Below, piece by piece: positions 1-5,728 of a stretch of DNA of 10,842 bases; position 1 is the stretch's first letter, and every line of letters starts with the position of its first letter. The notes beneath the pieces are model-generated. The model had not been told where the DNA came from, searched no databases, and saw nothing but the letters and a program-made list of their open reading frames with translations. Both the position numbers and the translations under genes were made by a program. Where the stretch lies: NCBI GenBank assembly GCA_030597435.1, contig JAUVRV010000051.1:1-10842 (forward strand), in the 5' to 3' direction. Source of the DNA: Gemmatimonadales bacterium. Its GTDB lineage: Bacteria; Gemmatimonadota; Gemmatimonadetes; Gemmatimonadales; GWC2-71-9.

Positions 1-968
1 AACATGTCGGTGATCTCGTTCAAGCGCATGATGCCTTGCGCGCGATACATCATTGCACCTACCGTCAACGCGATCAGCACGGCCCAGAAAGCCGACACCG
101 ATCCGTTGCCGTTCATGATGTTCCCGTCGCCCGTCACCCGCAGCAGGATCGGAAGGGCTACGACCATGGCAACGATCGGCACCAGCATATTCCTCTGATG
201 GGGTTGCACTCCCTCTTTGACTGGAATCGAGAGAGCTTCGCCCGCAACCAGAGGTTCGGCGCCGTCTCGCAGCACCTTGCCTTCTTCGCGCACCCGACGT
301 TCGGCCTTGGCCATCGGCCCGAAGTCGCGATCTGTGGTGCCCACCACGAGCGCTGCGGCGACTGCGAGGATGGCGTAGAAGTTGAGTGGCAGTGAGGCTA
401 CCAACAGCGCAACCGGAGACCCCACGTCTTGAGCAATGAGTAACCCGGCCACGTAGGCACCGAAGGTGTTCAGTGGTATCAGCATGGTCTTGGGCGAACA
501 CATGCAGTCGAGCACGAAACTCAACTTCTCACGGGAAATGCGCTGCCGGTCGAACAAAGGTCGCGTCACGGCACCGGACACCAGCACACCGATGGTCGAT
601 TCGACCCAGATGACGAGCGCGATCGCCCAGGCCAACACGCCGGCCGACTTGCGTGTGTTGACGAATCCACGCTCCGTGACCCAGTCTACGAATCCGCTCA
701 TGCCTCCGGAGTACTGTGTGAACGTGAGCAGCGCACCGATCATCACGGTGAGCATGATGATCATGGTGCGTTCGGGGTCGGCGAAGATACCAACCAGGCT
801 GTCGACGGATTGGACCAGTCCTGCAAACGGATTCCAGTCGTTCAAGATGGTCCACGCCAGCCAGATGCCGGCCAGCAGCGACGGATAGACCTGCTTGGTC
901 CAGATCGCGAGTCCGATCGCCAGGACCGGTGGCAGGATCGCTAGGAGTCCTATGGCTTCGGCATCCAT
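1..968 (-). CDS. Na+/H+ antiporter, NhaC family (3' end cut by window edge)
   Basis: An uninterrupted minus-strand frame runs from ATG at 966-968 through position 1; 322 codons are visible and the rest lies outside the window (the family is usually about 450-530 residues). The product is a polytopic inner-membrane protein with many hydrophobic segments. It carries boxes resembling the NhaC family (Pfam Na_H_antiporter): WVESTIGVLVSGAVTRPL near residues 121-138, RISREKLSFVLD near 143-154, and SPKTMLIPLNTFGAYVAGLL at 158-177, in the position where homologues have a proline/serine-rich substrate box. The likely role is exchange of Na+ for H+, though some relatives move organic substrates. It is the last visible gene of the left operon, starting 42 bp after the peptidase stop. 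No strong Shine-Dalgarno is seen, so translational coupling or readthrough initiation is possible. Family assignment is firm; the transported ion is inferred. Confidence 0.85.
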   Translation of the reverse strand, partial: MDAEAIGLLAILPPVLAIGLAIWTKQVYPSLLAGIWLAWTILNDWNPFAGLVQSVDSLVGIFADPERTMIIMLTVMIGALLTFTQYSGGMSGFVDWVTERGFVNTRKSAGVLAWAIALVIWVESTIGVLVSGAVTRPLFDRQRISREKLSFVLDCMCSPKTMLIPLNTFGAYVAGLLIAQDVGSPVALLVASLPLNFYAILAVAAALVVGTTDRDFGPMAKAERRVREEGKVLRDGAEPLVAGEALSIPVKEGVQPHQRNMLVPIVAMVVALPILLRVTGDGNIMNGNGSVSAFWAVLIALTVGAMMYRAQGIMRLNEITDM

Positions 969-1010
969 GGCCGGGTTACGCGCTAACCGATCTTGCAGAA
1001 CGCAGCGCCG

Positions 1011-2732
1011 TCACGCGATCGATTCTCGTATTTCCGCGGTGGCCCATCGCAGCGCATCGGATAGGCGATTGCGCTCCCGCAGCAGCTCCGTGTACAGCAG
1101 GTGTGACAGCTCGTTTTCCGGTGATGTTGCCGCGAGCAGCCCAAGATCGTGTAGGGCTGGAACGGCGCTATTCAGTGCGTCCAACTCGTAGCGGTCTTGT
1201 TCGTAACGACCGCCCGCGGTTTCGAAGGCAGGCAGGAGAATACGACTCAGCCGCTTGAGGGTCTGATTCACTCTGGCGACGGTCTGGTCGTCCGTTGGCG
1301 CGGCAGCGGCATCATTGAGTTGACTCACAGCACTGACGAAAGGAGCTACCGGCAGCTCGAGATCGAACCGACTATCCGCTACGCCTTGCATTTCAGCGAC
1401 AGACTTCTCGATTCGCTCGGCAGTCGTAGCGAAGTCCATCGGGAGAACGCGTGATGTGCACATCTCCCACACATAGGTTGCGAAGATGTTGGCAGTGTCG
1501 CGGTAGCGATCGCGGTCGATCTTATCCAGCGTATCTGCCGAGCTATGCCACCACCAACTACCACGCGCGCCACCCCACTCGGCAATTTGTTCCTTGGAGA
1601 AATGGAACCGTCCCTCGAGTGCCGGCAGACCGAGTCCAAAGAACGGGTGCTCGTTGTCACGCGTCAAATGCCGGTGACCGGTCTCGACGCCGAGTATCTT
1701 GCGTTCGACTCGCTGATGGAAGGTCTGCAGCTCCGGTGTCGAATCGCCCAGATAGAACGAGCTGTGAGCGAAGCCGACCGAATCGACGTTGAAGTACGCC
1801 ACCGCGTGCTCGTCCAACTGGTCCCAATAGCGATCCGCGAACCACGTGGATCCCTCGTAGTCGCCCACCTCGTGACCGTTCCAGAATCCGAACACGATAT
1901 CGCGCGTGAGTGCCCCGCGGTTCCGCGCGGACACGCGCGCCAACTCCAGTTTCAACGCGTTGCCTGCCGCGTTGTCGGTCATGCCGGGTTTCCACGCGTC
2001 GTAGTGACCGCCGATCACGAGGAAATCACCCATTGGGTTGTTCGGTGCCTTGATGCGGGCCCGTGGTTGGGTGAGCGGTCCCCAGTCACGGGTGGCTTGT
2101 GCAACGATGCGCGCGCGCACCGGGCCCTGCCGGAGCAACTCGATGATCTCGTCCGCGGCTGCGTGACTGATTCCAAGTGCCGCGATCTGGGGAACGTCGG
2201 GCAACGTGGCGCGGGTCGGGTTGCCCCACACACACTTGATGGCACCGCAGGGGATAGTGCCATACTCGGGCAGCCCCCAATTGAGGAACACGATCACCGC
2301 GGCTCCGTGGTGGGCTGCGATGCGCGCCTTCTTCGGGCGCGACGGACCGGCCGAGATCTCCGTCAGTACGGCTGCGCCGCGCACATCTTTGCCTTTGTAG
2401 TCTGCTTCGGAGCCACCACCCAGATACACCAGGTCGACTTCCAGGCCTTCGTCCGGCGTCGACACTATGTGGCCACACGGCTCACAGGGAAACTCTTTGA
2501 CTCTGGGTGATACCAGTTGGAACGAACCGCGCTGCGGCACGCTGCGGTAGGCGGTGTAAGTGTCCAGCTTGGCGTCGAGCCCGTATCCGCTCAGGCGTTC
2601 AACGAAGTATTCGCCCGCCCGTTCCTGATCGGGTGTACCGGAGATGCGAGAAGGTGCGTTGTCATTGAGCCAGTTGAGGTGGGTCCATACTTCGTCGAGC
2701 GAGATATCCTGCAGGACACTCTTCAGCGACAT
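1011..2732 (-). CDS. M28 family metallopeptidase with inserted PA-like domain
   Basis: A 573-residue zinc-peptidase-fold protein without signal peptide, so probably cytoplasmic. The N-terminal part (about 1-100) is followed by a PA-like insert (about 100-215, around GAAVLTE). The M28 core follows: metal ligands H243 and D245 in GGHYDAW, bridging D253 in TDNAAGN, E288 in GHEVGDYEGS, D317 in FNVDSVG, and H396 in WWHSSADTLDKID. In classical M28 enzymes the pair at this site is Glu-Glu, the first being the general base; here it reads His287-Glu288, so catalysis may be altered. A roughly 140-residue alpha-helical C-terminal extension (about 430-573) follows the core. The ATG at 2730-2732 has GAGGA 8 bp upstream. 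It lies 33 bp after the dehydrogenase and 42 bp before the antiporter, and is probably co-transcribed with both. The likely reaction is hydrolysis of a peptide or amide bond; the substrate is unknown. Confidence 0.87.
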   Translation of the reverse strand: MSLKSVLQDISLDEVWTHLNWLNDNAPSRISGTPDQERAGEYFVERLSGYGLDAKLDTYTAYRSVPQRGSFQLVSPRVKEFPCEPCGHIVSTPDEGLEVDLVYLGGGSEADYKGKDVRGAAVLTEISAGPSRPKKARIAAHHGAAVIVFLNWGLPEYGTIPCGAIKCVWGNPTRATLPDVPQIAALGISHAAADEIIELLRQGPVRARIVAQATRDWGPLTQPRARIKAPNNPMGDFLVIGGHYDAWKPGMTDNAAGNALKLELARVSARNRGALTRDIVFGFWNGHEVGDYEGSTWFADRYWDQLDEHAVAYFNVDSVGFAHSSFYLGDSTPELQTFHQRVERKILGVETGHRHLTRDNEHPFFGLGLPALEGRFHFSKEQIAEWGGARGSWWWHSSADTLDKIDRDRYRDTANIFATYVWEMCTSRVLPMDFATTAERIEKSVAEMQGVADSRFDLELPVAPFVSAVSQLNDAAAAPTDDQTVARVNQTLKRLSRILLPAFETAGGRYEQDRYELDALNSAVPALHDLGLLAATSPENELSHLLYTELLRERNRLSDALRWATAEIRESIA

Positions 2733-2740
2733 GAGTTGTA

Positions 2741-2745
2741 TCCTC
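2741..2745 (-). promoter_or_regulatory. Shine-Dalgarno of the M28 peptidase gene
   Basis: The minus strand reads GAGGA followed by an 8-nt spacer and the ATG at 2730-2732. It supports the chosen peptidase start and independent initiation after the dehydrogenase stop. Confidence 0.65.
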
Positions 2746-2765
2746 GTTTACACATTGGTGCGTTC

Positions 2766-3764
2766 TCAGTCATAGGTAACGATGATCTTCACCACGTTCT
2801 GAGGCTCCCGCTCGAGCAACTCGAATCCATTCTCGATCTGCGAGAATGCTACACGGTGGGTAAGGAGTTGCTCGATACCGGCCAGCGTCCCGCGTTTGAT
2901 GGCGTTGAAATACCAACGCGCCAGCTTGCGTACGTCGCCACGGCCATCAGCGGTGATCATCTCCAATTCTTCCAAGTGAAACTCGATGCCGAACAGCGGG
3001 TGTTTGGGGTAGTCACCCTTCAGTTGGGAGAGTACGCAAAGGCGCCCGTTTCTGCGTAGCGCTGTCATGCAATCGTGCAGCGCCTCAAAGGAAGCAGATG
3101 TCTCGAACGCTACATCGAACAGGTCGGGCCCGTAACACTGAACGATGGTCTCGGCCAGGCCTGCTACCGTCGGGTCCAACACGTCGTCAGCGCCGAGTTT
3201 GATTGCAAGGTCGCGCCGCTGTTGGTAAGGGTCGGTGGCCACGATGCGGCTGGCGCCGGAGAGTCGGCTGGCCATCACCGTCAGAAGCCCGACGAACCCG
3301 AGTCCGGTGACGAACACGTCATCCCCGATTTGCAGGCGTGAACGGCGGATGCCGTGCAACACCACCGTGGCGAGCGAGTAAACCACGGCCTGCTCGTCGG
3401 TGATCCCGTCCGGGACAGCAATGAGGCGGTCCTCGGTCAGCACGAACTCTTCCGCATGCCCGTAGTGACCAACCACCCGCTGTCCCACCTTCAGCGAGGT
3501 GACCTCACTGCCGACAGCAACGACCTCGGCCAGTTTCTCGTAACCGATCATGCGAGGGAACTTCGCCGCGCCGACACGACCAGGCTGGAATCCCGGCTCG
3601 AGTTGTGGGTCGGTGCCGAAGTACCAGGCGCCCTCCGTGCCGGCGCTGATGGCACCGAGCAGCGTTCGCACCCGAACATCGTGAGGTCCGAGATCCGGAA
3701 GGATCAGCTCTTCGTAACGGAGGTCACGGGGACCGTGGAGCTTCAGGACTTTGGCCATTGTCAT
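2766..3764 (-). CDS. Zinc-independent-type medium-chain dehydrogenase/reductase (MDR family)
   Basis: A 332-residue MDR-family oxidoreductase, a soluble NAD(P)-dependent enzyme. An N-terminal GroES-like catalytic domain (about 1-145) is followed by a Rossmann fold with the dinucleotide motif GLGFVG at 154-159. D178, at the end of the second strand (RIVATDPY), suggests NAD(H) preference. The usual catalytic zinc cysteine is absent: the site reads ISAGTEG (39-45), and the GHE motif is GYE (74-76). The four-cysteine structural zinc lobe is also missing. The SAGTE element recalls BchC-like and other zinc-poor MDR enzymes, but the substrate cannot be assigned. Two in-frame ATGs (3764 and 3758) are possible and neither has a strong Shine-Dalgarno; I chose the longer. 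It is the first gene of the left operon, 33 bp before the peptidase, with a candidate promoter just upstream. Confidence 0.87.
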   Translation of the reverse strand: MTMAKVLKLHGPRDLRYEELILPDLGPHDVRVRTLLGAISAGTEGAWYFGTDPQLEPGFQPGRVGAAKFPRMIGYEKLAEVVAVGSEVTSLKVGQRVVGHYGHAEEFVLTEDRLIAVPDGITDEQAVVYSLATVVLHGIRRSRLQIGDDVFVTGLGFVGLLTVMASRLSGASRIVATDPYQQRRDLAIKLGADDVLDPTVAGLAETIVQCYGPDLFDVAFETSASFEALHDCMTALRRNGRLCVLSQLKGDYPKHPLFGIEFHLEELEMITADGRGDVRKLARWYFNAIKRGTLAGIEQLLTHRVAFSQIENGFELLEREPQNVVKIIVTYD

Positions 3765-3785
3765 GATCGTTGGTGGGGTCGAGGG

Positions 3786-3813
3786 AATCTACCGGTCCGA
3801 GGGGACGTCACAA
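3786..3813 (-). promoter_or_regulatory. Candidate sigma70 promoter of the dehydrogenase-peptidase-antiporter operon
   Basis: On the minus strand TTGTGA (3808-3813) and TAGATT (3786-3791) are separated by 16 bp; each matches the consensus at four of six positions. Transcription would begin near 3779, giving a leader of about 15 nt before the dehydrogenase ATG. This is a by-eye match; promoter rules in this phylum may differ. Confidence 0.35.
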
Positions 3814-3815
3814 CA

Positions 3816-3846
3816 GGGGAGGCACAAAGGGCAGAGGGGGCAGGGG
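3816..3846 (+). repeat. Four-run G tract, possible G-quadruplex
   Basis: Four runs of at least three G (3816-3819, 3829-3831, 3836-3840, 3843-3846) are separated by loops of 9, 4 and 2 bases, fitting a loose G-quadruplex pattern on the plus strand. From 3829 the sequence also has a rough 7-bp rhythm (GGGCAGA, GGGGGCA, GGGGCAC). It abuts the -35 box of the leftward candidate promoter. Confidence 0.5.
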
Positions 3847-3857
3847 CACGCGTCGCC

Positions 3858-3888
3858 GAATGCAGAATGATGAATGTAGAATGTAGAA
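3858..3888 (+). repeat. 7-bp tandem repeat, four units plus a partial
   Basis: Consecutive units GAATGCA, GAATGAT, GAATGTA, GAATGTA and a partial GAA lie in perfect 7-bp phase. The tract is AT-richer than its surroundings and non-coding. Confidence 0.8.
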
Positions 3889-3920
3889 CCGGTGGCCGGG
3901 TTGGGCGGTGTGGTCGGGAA

Positions 3921-3952
3921 ACCGGGATACCGGGATACCGGGCCACCGGGTT
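3921..3952 (+). repeat. 8-bp tandem repeat, four units
   Basis: ACCGGGAT, ACCGGGAT, ACCGGGCC and ACCGGGTT lie in perfect 8-bp phase, two units being identical and two differing only in the last two bases. It lies in the divergent intergenic region 33 bp after the 7-bp repeat. Confidence 0.8.
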
Positions 3953-3980
3953 TAGGTCCTTACATCGATCGCCATTTCCC

Positions 3981-3992
3981 GTAACTTGTTAC
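3981..3992. promoter_or_regulatory. Inverted repeat, possible operator
   Basis: GTAAC-TT-GTTAC is a perfect 5-bp inverted repeat around a 2-bp centre, 42 bp upstream of the first barrel gene. Its size suits a dimeric regulator, but with short arms it may be chance. Confidence 0.2.
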
Positions 3993-4022
3993 CGCTACGG
4001 ATCGTCTTTCGTCCATCGTCTT

Positions 4023-4027
4023 GGGAG
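4023..4027 (+). promoter_or_regulatory. Shine-Dalgarno deciding a TTG start
   Basis: GGGAG stands 7 nt before TTG at 4035. No ATG or GTG in frame would give both a ribosome binding site and a complete signal peptide, so this site fixes the start of the first barrel protein. Confidence 0.6.
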
Positions 4028-4034
4028 TTGCAGC

Positions 4035-4712
4035 TTGCGATCCGCAATTGAATGTCGGACGGCACCGTGTGTCGTATTGCTGGCGACGCTGCTCACCTTC
4101 GTCCACTCCATGGCAACCCATGCGCAGGTGACTCGCTATCCAGACGTCAACTACGACTCGGTGCGGGTGTTTGGCACCGAAGCCGACTCGGTCAAGACAG
4201 CGGTATTGGGTGGTTCTCTCGGGTTGGCTTTCGGATCCGGTGAAGCGCTCGACAACACGGGTCTCGGTTTCGGATTGCAGCTCGGCGTAGGCTACTCCTT
4301 CGGAGCGCTGACCGAGATCCGGGTTGGAGCTGCTGCGAGTAGCTTTTCCGACGAATTGGGCACCGATGACGACTTGACCAACAATAGGGTTACGGTTTAC
4401 GGCCTGTTCGTCGAGAACCTCTACAAGAAACGAGTTTCCAGCTTCATCCTGCACGGCGGTTTCCGCGTGGTCTGGATGTGGGAGTCTCGCAGCATCTATA
4501 CCAACACACTCAACGGTCCCGGTATCGGCCTGTTTGCGGGTGGAAGACGACCCATCAATGCGCGCGTCTCACTCGAAGCAGGTATCTCGTTCACATCCAT
4601 CTCATTCAACGGCGCAAACCTCCCGGGATTGCCGGACCCTGACAGTCAGGCCAACGGAACCGTGTGGGTTATACGGTTGGGCCTGGCGTACTTTGTGAAC
4701 CCGGAGCGGTGA
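4035..4712 (+). CDS. Outer-membrane beta-barrel protein with signal peptide (TTG start)
   Basis: A 225-residue exported protein of no specific recognised function. From the TTG start there is an arginine-containing n-region (LRSAIECRTA), a hydrophobic core (CVVLLATLL) and a cleavage-like site ATHA|QV at about residue 30. The mature part consists of alternating small/hydrophobic strands with glycine turns, about eight in number. Clear ones are LGGSLGLAFGSG (58-69), GFGLQLGVGYSF (78-89), RVTVYGLFVENLY (118-130), FILHGGFRVVWMW (137-149) and the final WVIRLGLAYF (211-220). This size and pattern fit a small eight-stranded barrel of the OmpA/OmpW type in the outer membrane. The open frame extends far upstream as an artefact of the antisense dehydrogenase; homology to a barrel begins only after 4035. 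It is divergent from the dehydrogenase and 152 bp before a second barrel gene, possibly sharing its transcript. Confidence 0.75.
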   Translation: MRSAIECRTAPCVVLLATLLTFVHSMATHAQVTRYPDVNYDSVRVFGTEADSVKTAVLGGSLGLAFGSGEALDNTGLGFGLQLGVGYSFGALTEIRVGAAASSFSDELGTDDDLTNNRVTVYGLFVENLYKKRVSSFILHGGFRVVWMWESRSIYTNTLNGPGIGLFAGGRRPINARVSLEAGISFTSISFNGANLPGLPDPDSQANGTVWVIRLGLAYFVNPER

Positions 4713-4739
4713 CGGACTGCTAACCTGCGGAGCTCAAAG

Positions 4740-4895
4740 ATGCGACTGGCACTCATCGTGGGCGAGACACGTCTGACTGACGCGGGTGAGCCGGTTGTGT
4801 GGGATCTGGTACTCAAGAGTGAAGACAGCTTCTGTTGGCATCGAACCGACTGGGAGCAGGGAGGATGCACGAAGAACAACGCACGCTGCTCGTAG
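4740..4895 (+). CDS. Possible small protein of 51 residues, unknown
   Basis: ATG at 4740 opens a 51-codon frame ending in TAG at 4893-4895. GGAG at 4729-4732 lies 7 nt upstream, an ideal Shine-Dalgarno. The start is 27 bp after the first barrel stop, and the frame overlaps the beginning of the second barrel gene by 31 bp in another frame. The product starts MRLALIVGETRL, is acidic in its middle, has three cysteines (32, 43 and 50) and three tryptophans, and has neither a signal peptide nor a membrane segment. I do not recognise it. It could be a small gene, a leader ORF coupling translation of the downstream barrel gene, or chance. Confidence 0.35.
   Translation: MRLALIVGETRLTDAGEPVVWDLVLKSEDSFCWHRTDWEQGGCTKNNARCS
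4852..4856 (+). promoter_or_regulatory. Shine-Dalgarno of the second barrel gene
   Basis: GGGAG lies 8 nt before ATG at 4865 and decides this start over the in-frame TTG at 4835. A second purine stretch (GGGAGG) directly abuts the ATG. Confidence 0.55.
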
Positions 4896-5527
4896 CGGTC
4901 CAGCGCGGGTCCACCTCCAGCAAATCGATCGGACGGATCATCTGCCTCTGCGCACTCACGAGTGCTTGGAGCGCTGCTGCCGCGGTCACGCAAGACACCG
5001 CTCATATCCCGCGCTTTGAGATCGGAGCAGAGGCGTCCTATGCTCTTCTCGAAAGAGGAGTGATCACCGTTGATTCTTGGGGTGCTGCGGTGCGTTTCGG
5101 AGTGCGCCTGCGGGCGGCGGGGCATACGGCGTTGCAGCTACATGTCGCGCATGCGCCGATGCGGCAGGACCCTTTCACTCCAGGACTCACAAGTCTCGAG
5201 ATCGACTTGGTCCAGTCGTTGCTGCCAGTCCAGAGGGTCAAACGACACGCGAACGTGTTCGGTTCGATTGGAGTCGGCGCATTGGCTACAGATGTGCAGT
5301 ACCCAGTATCGCAAGTTGATTGTCTTCCGTCCCCAAGTTGTGGATATGGGGTCACCAAGTATGACGGTGGGATAGAGGCGCTACTCGTGGTTGGCGCCGG
5401 TGTAGAACTCGGCATCATTCCGCAATTACCTCTAACAGCTCGAGCACAGTTGGTGTTTACGCTGGGCGCACAGGAGCCCGGCGCGTACCTGCGGATCGGT
5501 CTAGGTGCGATCTGGCGGATCGGGTGA
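4865..5527 (+). CDS. Exported beta-barrel-like protein, unknown function
   Basis: A 220-residue protein with no named family that I recognise. The N-terminus is unusually long and polar (about 24 residues, ending SSKSIGR), followed by a hydrophobic core IICLCALTSAW and an alanine-rich cleavage region SAAAA at 36-40. The mature part has amphipathic beta stretches: RFEIGAEASYALL (50-62), WGAAVRFGVRLR (72-83), ALQLHVAHAP (89-98), VFGSIGVGAL (131-140), ALLVVGAGVELG (172-183), ARAQLVFTLGA (192-202) and AYLRIGLGAIWRI (207-219). This is the texture of an outer-membrane barrel. C153 and C159 (DCLPSPSCG) could form a disulfide in an external loop. It follows another barrel gene on the same strand; the two are similar in length but not obviously in sequence. 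It could also be a periplasmic beta protein. Confidence 0.7.
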   Translation: MHEEQRTLLVAVQRGSTSSKSIGRIICLCALTSAWSAAAAVTQDTAHIPRFEIGAEASYALLERGVITVDSWGAAVRFGVRLRAAGHTALQLHVAHAPMRQDPFTPGLTSLEIDLVQSLLPVQRVKRHANVFGSIGVGALATDVQYPVSQVDCLPSPSCGYGVTKYDGGIEALLVVGAGVELGIIPQLPLTARAQLVFTLGAQEPGAYLRIGLGAIWRIG

Positions 5528-5670
5528 TGTTTAGTTAGGAAGGTGTAGTGCTCTCCGTTTCCTTCCCCTTCTAATCCCTGTCCAAGGCAATGCCAGTTGC
5601 GATGGTCCTCCGTTCGGCGGATACTCCATTACAAGAGTGACAAACGGCTACTGACTGAATCATGCCTTCG
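5528..5670 (+). other. Intergenic region, little recognisable content
   Basis: No gene is seen. GGAAGG (5538-5543) and CCTTCC (5561-5566) could pair across a 17-nt loop, followed by a pyrimidine-rich but not T-only stretch, so a terminator for the barrel genes is possible but weak. The part before 5671 shows no clear further signal. Confidence 0.4.
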
Positions 5671-5699
5671 TTGACACGCGGTGAGTGATAGATTCGATT
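5671..5699 (+). promoter_or_regulatory. Candidate sigma70 promoter of the ABC exporter operon
   Basis: A perfect TTGACA (5671-5676) is followed at 17 bp by TCGATT (5694-5699), a weaker -10 matching three of six positions. Transcription would begin about 5706, 23 nt before the ATPase ATG at 5729. This position would place the promoter inside a frame opened by GTG at 5681, which argues against that longer start. Confidence 0.45.
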
Positions 5700-5717
5700 A
5701 TTCAACCGACGTTGGCA

Positions 5718-5723
5718 GAGGGG
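5718..5723 (+). promoter_or_regulatory. Shine-Dalgarno of the ABC ATPase gene
   Basis: GAGGGG stands 5 nt before ATG at 5729 and decides the start over GTG at 5681, which has no comparable site. Confidence 0.65.
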
Positions 5724-5728
5724 ATTCC

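Noticed and set aside
529..855. A 108-codon minus-strand frame rich in Arg and His
   Set aside because: It overlaps the NhaC gene in another frame of the same strand; the membrane-protein frame is the real one.
36..888. Plus-strand frames of 119 and 140 codons near the left edge
   Set aside because: They are antisense to the antiporter and show no recognisable domains or start signals.
1545..2510. A 321-codon plus-strand frame
   Set aside because: It is entirely antisense to the M28 gene, whose motifs are clear; its composition is that of a shadow frame.
3858..3952. CRISPR array
   Set aside because: Repeats are only 7 and 8 bp and are directly adjacent without spacers, and no cas genes are nearby.
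3354..4034. Long N-terminal extension of the plus-strand frame that contains the first barrel protein
   Set aside because: It is antisense to the dehydrogenase and runs through the repeat block; the signal peptide and Shine-Dalgarno show the gene starts at 4035.
4835..4864. A TTG start adding 10 residues to the second barrel protein
   Set aside because: The ATG at 4865 has a good Shine-Dalgarno, and the extension would lengthen an already long signal n-region.
5538..5566. Rho-independent terminator after the second barrel gene
   Set aside because: The stem is only 6 bp with a 17-nt loop and no T run; left as a weak possibility within the intergenic entry.
5681..5728. A GTG start adding 16 residues to the ABC ATPase
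   Set aside because: It has no Shine-Dalgarno and would lie within the candidate promoter; the ATG at 5729 has GAGGGG at 5 nt and begins with the typical ATPase N-terminus.
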